Source of the DNA: Blautia_A aquisgranensis
Lineage (GTDB): Bacteria; Bacillota; Clostridia; Lachnospirales; Lachnospiraceae
Assembly (NCBI RefSeq): GCF_040096615.1
Contig: NZ_JBBMEJ010000014.1
Span: forward strand, 37,592-101,591
Reading direction: 5' to 3'
DNA length: 64,000 nucleotides
This document shows positions 59,246 to 64,000 of the stretch, in pieces (the first letter of the stretch is position 1; the number at the start of each line of letters is the position of its first letter). The notes beneath the pieces are model-generated. The model worked only from the letters and a program-made list of their open reading frames with translations. It was not told where the DNA came from and searched no databases. The translations under genes were made by a program, and so were the position numbers.

Positions 59246-60031
59246 ATGTGTAGAGTAATCGCAATATCAAACCAGAAAGGTGGCGTCGGAAAAACCACCA
59301 CAACCGTAAATCTTGGAATTGGACTTGCCAGACAGGGAAAGAAAGTTCTGCTGATTGATGCAGATCCACAGGGGAGCCTTACAGCAAGTCTTGGCTATGT
59401 AGAACCGGACGAAATAGGAACTACACTTGCCACAATTATGATGGCTATTATCAATGAAAAAGAATTTGAGATCACAGATGGCATTCTGCATCATAAAGAA
59501 AATGTAGATCTTCTTCCGGCAAATATCGAATTGTCTGCATTGGAAGTAACAATGGGGAATGTGATGAGCAGGGAACTGATTATGAAGGAATATATTGAGG
59601 CTGTGAGAACGGAGTATGACTATATCTTGATTGACTGTATGCCAAGCCTGGGACTAATGACAATCAATGCACTGGTAGCTGCGGACTCCGTGTTGATTCC
59701 AGTACAGGCAGCTTACCTTCCGGTGAAAGGCCTTCAGCAGCTGATACATACGATTGCAATGGTGAAGAAGCGGCTGAATAGGAAGCTGATATTTGAAGGA
59801 ATACTTCTCACAATGGTAGATTTCCGCACAAACTATGCAAAGGATGTGGCTGGTAAAGTGCGTGAAGCTTATGGAGAAAAGATAGAGATTTTTGATACAG
59901 TGATTCCTATGTCAGTGAAAGCAGCTGAAACAAGTGCAGAAGGCGTCAGTATCTTTTCCCATTGCCTGAATGGAAAAGTAGCGAAAGCATATGAGACGAT
60001 TGCAAAGGAGGTATTGAGAAATGAAGAGTAA
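59246..60031 (+). CDS. ParA-like ATPase of a mobile element
   Basis: The 261 residues show Walker A SNQKGGVGKTTTTVNLGIGL, the A' region DADPQGSLTASLGY and Walker B ILIDCMPSLGLMTINAL. It is distinct from the chromosomal ParA at 2761. It stabilises the excised or replicating element. The stop overlaps the start of the second parB, and a GGAGG site precedes it. Confidence 0.9.
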   Translation: MCRVIAISNQKGGVGKTTTTVNLGIGLARQGKKVLLIDADPQGSLTASLGYVEPDEIGTTLATIMMAIINEKEFEITDGILHHKENVDLLPANIELSALEVTMGNVMSRELIMKEYIEAVRTEYDYILIDCMPSLGLMTINALVAADSVLIPVQAAYLPVKGLQQLIHTIAMVKKRLNRKLIFEGILLTMVDFRTNYAKDVAGKVREAYGEKIEIFDTVIPMSVKAAETSAEGVSIFSHCLNGKVAKAYETIAKEVLRNEE

Positions 60032-60926
60032 AAGCGCAGACAAAATAAAGATGCCCAGTATAGATGAACTGCTGGGAGTGTCCGGTGAGGAAAGTGCAAC
60101 AGATATTGAGATTAGCAGAATACACAGCTTTGCAAATCATCCATTTAAAGTTTTGGATGATGACAAGATGGATGACCTGGTAGAGAGTATTAAACAGAAT
60201 GGTGTGCTGACACCTGTTTTAGTAAGGCCAGATAAGAATAACAGCTATGAGATGATATCCGGGCATCGAAGAATGCACGCAGCCATAAAAGCTGGACTGG
60301 AGACAATACCGGCTATTGTGCGGGATATGGAAGACGATGAAGCCATTGTCATAATGGTAGATGCCAATATCCAACGAGAAGAATTGCTTCCAAGTGAAAA
60401 GGCGTTTGCATATAAGATGAAAATGGATGCTATGAAAAGGCAAGGGATACGGACAGATTTAACTTCGTGCCAAAATGGCACGAAGTTCAGAGCTGATGCT
60501 GCAATGGCAGAACAGATAGGAGAAAGTGCAAGAAGTATTCAGCGGTATATCCGTCTGACAGAACTTATTCCAGACCTTCTTGATTATGTAGATAAGAAAC
60601 GTCTGCAGTTTACCGTTGCGGTTGACATTTCCTATATTGACAAAGAGATTCAAACATGGTTATTTGAATACATCAAGGAAAATGGTACGGTTAAAGCAGT
60701 TCAGGTAGCAGCACTCCGCACAGCACTTGAAGTAGGACCGATGACGCAGGCGAAAATGATCTCCATACTGGTAAACAGTCAGCCTGGTAGGAAGCAGGAA
60801 CAGAAAATCACATTTTCAGAGAAAAAACTGAGAAATTTCTTCTCTGAAAAATATACGGCAGAGGATATGGAAAGTGTAATTTTGGAACTTCTGGATCAAT
60901 GGAAGAGAGGTGAGATAACAGTATGA
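60021..60926 (+). CDS. ParB-like partition protein of a mobile element (second copy)
   Basis: The 301 residues have FKVLDDDKMDDLVESIKQNGVLTPVLVRP, YEMISGHRRMHAAIKAG, NIQREELLPSEKAFAYKM and an HTH (AEQIGESARSIQRYIRLTELI). The C-terminus FFSEKYTAEDMESVILELLDQW matches that of the first copy. A perfect 12-bp hairpin lies within the coding sequence (60461-60487). It overlaps the replication gene start. Confidence 0.88.
   Translation: MKSKSADKIKMPSIDELLGVSGEESATDIEISRIHSFANHPFKVLDDDKMDDLVESIKQNGVLTPVLVRPDKNNSYEMISGHRRMHAAIKAGLETIPAIVRDMEDDEAIVIMVDANIQREELLPSEKAFAYKMKMDAMKRQGIRTDLTSCQNGTKFRADAAMAEQIGESARSIQRYIRLTELIPDLLDYVDKKRLQFTVAVDISYIDKEIQTWLFEYIKENGTVKAVQVAALRTALEVGPMTQAKMISILVNSQPGRKQEQKITFSEKKLRNFFSEKYTAEDMESVILELLDQWKRGEITV
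60461..60487 (+). repeat. perfect intragenic hairpin in parB
   Basis: AACTTCGTGCCA and TGGCACGAAGTT are separated by AAA. The stem codes for the residues TSCQNGTKF. It may be chance, or a binding or pausing site in the operon. Confidence 0.6.
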
Positions 60927-61906
60927 ATTTTGAATACTATTATGGCACTCAGGCTGATCAGTTCAGTTTTATCCGGATTCCAAGAATATTATTATTAGAT
61001 GAAGCATTTTCCGCACTGTCTTTATCAGCTAAAGTCCTTTACTCGGTACTTCTGGATAGAATGGGACTATCAATGAAAAATAAATGGCTTGACGAAGAAA
61101 ACAAGGTGTACATTATCTATCAGATCACGGAGATACAGAGTGACTTGGGATTCTCTAAGAAAAAAGCAATGGATTATCTCACAGAATTGGAGAAAATCGG
61201 ACTGATTGAAAAGAAAAAGAGAGGCTTTGGATTGCCGAACATTATATATGTTAAGAGCTTTATGGCACATCAGAGTAGTCAAAGAAGTAATGAAATGGGA
61301 ACTTCACAGGAAAAAGATGCGGTACATAGAAGTATCGAAAGGGGAACTCCTGAGGTGATGAATAAGCACCTCAGAGGTGCCGAAACAGATACCTCAGAAG
61401 TGTCCAAAAACGGACTTCAAGAGGTTCCCAAAACGGTACCTCTATATAATAAGACTTATATGAATTATAATAACCAGAGTAATATAAAATCGAATCATAT
61501 CAAATCAGATGGCGATAGGATTCGATGTGATCAAAAAGAACAGACAATCAATGCTTATGCTGAACTGGTAAAGAAAAGTATTGATTTTGATGTTTTACTG
61601 CATACGTATAACAGAGAGCAGGATCTGGTAGAAGAAATATATCAGCTGATTCTGGAAACCGTTCAAACTGAAAAGGATATGATACGGATCGCCGGCGAAT
61701 ATTATCCTACAGGTTTTGTGAAGGGAAAATTACTGAAACTGAATTATTCGCATATCGAGTATGTGCTGGAGTGCATGGATAAAAATACTACGAAAGTCAG
61801 AAACATAAAACAGTATTTGCTGGCTGCTTTATTCAATGCACCATCAACGATTGGAAGCTATTATAAAGCAGAGGTAAATCACGACATGCCACAGTACGCA
61901 AACTGA
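60923..61906 (+). CDS. replication initiator RepA-like protein (DUF6017 type)
   Basis: The 327 residues have the RepA N-terminal winged helix (FIRIPRILLLDEAFSALSLSAKVLYSVLLDRMGLS, IYQITEIQSDLGFSKKKAMDYLTELEKIGLIEKK). A variable, polar linker and a C-terminal domain (LLHTYNREQDLVEEIYQLILETV, FVKGKLLKLNYSHIEYVLECM) follow. Such proteins start replication of the excised element. It overlaps parB by 4 bp. Confidence 0.85.
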   Translation: MNFEYYYGTQADQFSFIRIPRILLLDEAFSALSLSAKVLYSVLLDRMGLSMKNKWLDEENKVYIIYQITEIQSDLGFSKKKAMDYLTELEKIGLIEKKKRGFGLPNIIYVKSFMAHQSSQRSNEMGTSQEKDAVHRSIERGTPEVMNKHLRGAETDTSEVSKNGLQEVPKTVPLYNKTYMNYNNQSNIKSNHIKSDGDRIRCDQKEQTINAYAELVKKSIDFDVLLHTYNREQDLVEEIYQLILETVQTEKDMIRIAGEYYPTGFVKGKLLKLNYSHIEYVLECMDKNTTKVRNIKQYLLAALFNAPSTIGSYYKAEVNHDMPQYAN

Positions 61907-61917
61907 AGGAGGTACTT

Positions 61918-62211
61918 ATGATTGTTTTAAGAATGGCAGGAAAAATTATATTGTTACCGGTGTGGTTATTATTAGCCACTGCCCATTTACTGGTAAAGAT
62001 CGTAGTTGAAATCTACTGCATCGGCAAAGGGATTGTCAATCTCATTCTGGGTTTTATGCTGATTGGAACACTGCTCTGGTACAGACAATGGGAGCGGTTT
62101 GCTTTACTTGCAGTTGCCAGTGGTATCTTGCTGTTCTTTCTGTGGATCGGAGTGTTTATGGAAGTTATACTGGAATCAGCACAACACAAAATTGGAAAAT
62201 GGATTATATAG
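61918..62211 (+). CDS. small membrane protein conserved after RepA in conjugative elements
   Basis: The 97 residues have three hydrophobic stretches (IILLPVWLLLATAHLLVKI, GIVNLILGFMLIGTLLWY, FALLAVASGILLFFLWIGV). An AGGAGG site lies 5 bp before ATG. Elements of the Tn1549/CTn type carry such a gene at this position. The last codons run up to the MATE remnant junction near 62204, so the C-terminus may be altered. Confidence 0.7.
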   Translation: MIVLRMAGKIILLPVWLLLATAHLLVKIVVEIYCIGKGIVNLILGFMLIGTLLWYRQWERFALLAVASGILLFFLWIGVFMEVILESAQHKIGKWII

Positions 62212-62302
62212 ATATAAAGAAAGTATCTGCCAGAACATAAACGGAAATCCCGATCATTCCGGCAACACTCTGGGTTACATATTTAGTGAATCTTTTCAGC
62301 AT
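62204..62302 (-). pseudogene. MATE efflux pump, first 32 residues only
   Basis: MLKRFTKYVTQSVAGMIGIS followed by VYVLADTFFIS is the usual N-terminus of a MATE pump of the ADTFFI type. A GGAGA site precedes the ATG at 62302. The frame ends at once in the tail of the element's membrane-protein gene. The mobile element beyond RepA was therefore lost by a deletion that ended inside this pump gene. Confidence 0.8.
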
Positions 62303-62574
62303 AATTCTTGTCTCCTTCCGTAAAGACTTGCCTTCTATTATATATCTGTATTTTAAAAAATAGCAATCAAAAACTCCTCTCAGGCGCTATGCATAATAAT
62401 TTCAACAACATGCTGCTTATAGCAGGTATTGATAAATTTATATCATTCTGATGATATATTATATTTCATTTTTCACGTTAATGATGTAAAATTATCAATG
62501 TAAATATCAGGGCATATTCGAATAATCATTTCTAAACTTTTTCAAATATGCTCCGGAAAGGAACTTTTATACTA
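62303..62574. other. intergenic stretch between the MATE remnant and MATE gene
   Basis: AT-rich DNA with divergent promoter-like sequence, for example TGATGATATATTATATTTC near 62451-62469. No gene is seen. Confidence 0.4.
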
Positions 62575-63915
62575 ATGAAAACCAAGATTCAGGATATGAC
62601 CTCCGGTTCACCGGGACGGTTGATCATTCTTTTTGCAATTCCCCTGATGCTGGGAAATATCTGTCAGCAGCTTTATACAATGGTGGATACCATGGTTGTT
62701 GGCCAGGTTGCAGGTGTGGAGGCTCTTGCCGCACTGGGTGCTGTTGACTTTCTGATGTGGGTTGTCACAGGAATATCCACAGGACTCACTCAGGGATTTT
62801 CTATTCAACTCTCCCAGTATTATGGGGCAAAGGATTTCGAAAATCTGCGTAAATCTCTGGCTCACAGTTACCGGCTGACCGCATTCATCGCAGCCGGAGT
62901 ATTGATTCTCAGCCAGTCATTTGCTTCGCTGGTATTAACAGGGCTGCATACACCTTCCAATATTATCGGAATGTCTCTGTTATATCTGCGCATCATTTTC
63001 TGTGGAATCCCCGCCACAGCAGCCTATAATATGTTTGCCTCTGCTCTAAGGGCTATGGGAAACAGTAAAACACCGCTGACCGCAATGATCATCGCATCTG
63101 TGCTGAATGTCTCACTGGACATCCTTTTTGTGGCAGGCTTCGGATGGGGTGTGGCAGGAGCAGCAATCGCAACTGTGATTGCACAGAGCTTCTCCGCTGT
63201 TTACTGTTTCCTGATTTTACGCAGAATTGATATCGTTCATCTGACCAGAGCAGATTTTATGCCTGCCTCCGGCATGAATGCCCGCCTGATGAAGCTTGGT
63301 ATTCCTGTTGTATTTCAGAATATCATCATCGGTGTGGGCGGTCTGGTAGTCCAGTATGTGATCAATGGCTACGGTTTCCTTTTTGTAGCAGGATTTACAG
63401 CTACAAACAAGCTTTATGGTCTGCTGGAAATGGCTGCTATTTCCTATGGATATGCCATCGTTACCTATGTGGGTCAGAATCTGGGAGCCGGAAAGATTGA
63501 CAGGATCAGAAAAGGCGTCCGCAGCAGTATGCTGCTTTCCCTGCTTACCTCACTGATCATTTCTGCTGCCATGTTTTTATTTGGAAAAAATATTCTCTCA
63601 CTTTTCATCTCAGGTGAACCGCAGCAGACACAGCAGGTATTGGCAATTGCTTTTAAATACCTTTCTATTATGGCTGCCATGCTCTGGGTTTTGTACTTCC
63701 TGTACGTGTACAGATCTGTACTTCAGGGGCTGGGAGATACCTTAATGCCTATGGTAAGTGGTATGGCTGAATTTGTCATGCGTATCAGTGCTGCACTGAT
63801 CCTTCCCCATTTTATCGGACAGGACGGTATTTTCTTTGCAGAGATTGCAGCATGGAGCGGAGCCACTGTGATCTTATGCATCAGCTATTATGTACGGATG
63901 CATAAATATCATTAA
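62575..63915 (+). CDS. MATE family efflux transporter
   Basis: The 446 residues have twelve likely membrane helices. Family marks are MTSGSPGRLIILFAIPLMLGNICQQLYTMVDTMVVG, ALRAMGNSKTPL, VAGAAIATVIAQ and YVGQNLGAGKIDRIRKGV. It exports drugs or organic cations by Na+ or H+ exchange. The start at 62575 fits the family; AAAGGA lies somewhat far upstream, and an alternative ATG is at 62548. It is intact and reads away from the truncated pump. Confidence 0.9.
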   Translation: MKTKIQDMTSGSPGRLIILFAIPLMLGNICQQLYTMVDTMVVGQVAGVEALAALGAVDFLMWVVTGISTGLTQGFSIQLSQYYGAKDFENLRKSLAHSYRLTAFIAAGVLILSQSFASLVLTGLHTPSNIIGMSLLYLRIIFCGIPATAAYNMFASALRAMGNSKTPLTAMIIASVLNVSLDILFVAGFGWGVAGAAIATVIAQSFSAVYCFLILRRIDIVHLTRADFMPASGMNARLMKLGIPVVFQNIIIGVGGLVVQYVINGYGFLFVAGFTATNKLYGLLEMAAISYGYAIVTYVGQNLGAGKIDRIRKGVRSSMLLSLLTSLIISAAMFLFGKNILSLFISGEPQQTQQVLAIAFKYLSIMAAMLWVLYFLYVYRSVLQGLGDTLMPMVSGMAEFVMRISAALILPHFIGQDGIFFAEIAAWSGATVILCISYYVRMHKYH

Positions 63916-63928
63916 AACAAAACAGGGA

Positions 63929-63963
63929 GCTGTCGGTAAATAACGTTTTTTAGAGCTGACAGC
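63929..63963 (+). terminator. possible terminator after the MATE gene
   Basis: GCTGTC pairs with GACAGC around a 23-nt loop that contains a T-run. It is weak, and the window ends soon after. Confidence 0.35.
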
Positions 63964-64000
63964 ACCAAACAAAAATATCCTGACAGTTACAGAGCTTTCT

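Noticed and set aside
1..64000. CRISPR array
   Set aside because: Repeats seen are few, long and unevenly spaced (R1-R3, repeat D, GTACTT and TGATACTTT clusters); no regular repeat-spacer pattern and no cas-like gene was found.

Overview
The window looks like a chromosome segment of an anaerobic, gut-type Lachnospiraceae (Clostridia, Bacillota). The support is low-to-medium GC, strong AGGAGG-type ribosome binding sites, and family-typical genes (DUF3881, DUF4446, DUF6219, a Soj/Spo0J pair with parS sites). I do not assign a genus.

Layout. (1) 1-7.6 kb is an origin-proximal core: a partial hydrolase-like gene, an SseB-like gene, two perfect parS sites, parA/parB, a DUF4446 gene, serS, a DUF3881 gene and tRNA-Arg(CCT). 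(2) 7.4-57.9 kb is accessory DNA. It is bracketed by the anticodon-loop sequence CTCCTAAGC (in tRNA-Arg at 7513 and in a bare tRNA 3' end at 57912) and by two related tyrosine integrases whose 3' ends point outward. (3) 8.9-29.1 kb is a molybdenum-enzyme locus: cofactor genes (several broken), XdhC, an NTP transferase-ModE fusion, a fused [2Fe-2S]/molybdopterin aldehyde oxidoreductase, and a tight operon of a large Fe-S protein, a small redox protein, a methyltransferase, a C-GCAxxG-C-C protein, a radical SAM protein and an AMP-dependent CoA ligase. (4) 29.9-33.7 kb holds an orphaned yybP-ykoY-type riboswitch and gene fragments. (5) 34-47 kb is an oxidative-stress and thiol region: rubredoxin, hemerythrin, peroxiredoxin, YaaA, GGDEF, SDR, thioredoxin, rhodanese, CoA-disulfide-reductase-like, Crp/Fnr regulator, thioredoxin, thioredoxin reductase. 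Three promoters here carry the same operator GTGAT-N3-ATCAC exactly 22 bp upstream of the -10 box. (6) 47.2-54 kb is a mosaic of repeats and decayed mobile cargo with one intact trio: GNAT, stand-alone adenylation enzyme, Fes-like esterase. (7) 54.3-57.5 kb is the terminal module of an integrative conjugative element (sigma-like factor, excisionase-like HTH proteins, integrase). (8) 58.3-62.2 kb is the start of a second such element (ParB-ParA-ParB, replication initiator, small membrane protein). It is cut off by a MATE-pump remnant and followed by an intact MATE pump.

How the genes fit together. The molybdenum locus encodes what looks like a complete oxidoreductase and a conserved but functionally undefined maturation or biosynthesis operon. 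However moeA, modABC, moaC and mobA are broken, so the enzyme would need cofactor genes from elsewhere. The stress region reads as a coordinated regulon under the local Crp/Fnr protein. Much of the accessory DNA is decaying through in-frame stops, single-base shifts in homopolymers and deletion junctions, while the core genes are intact.
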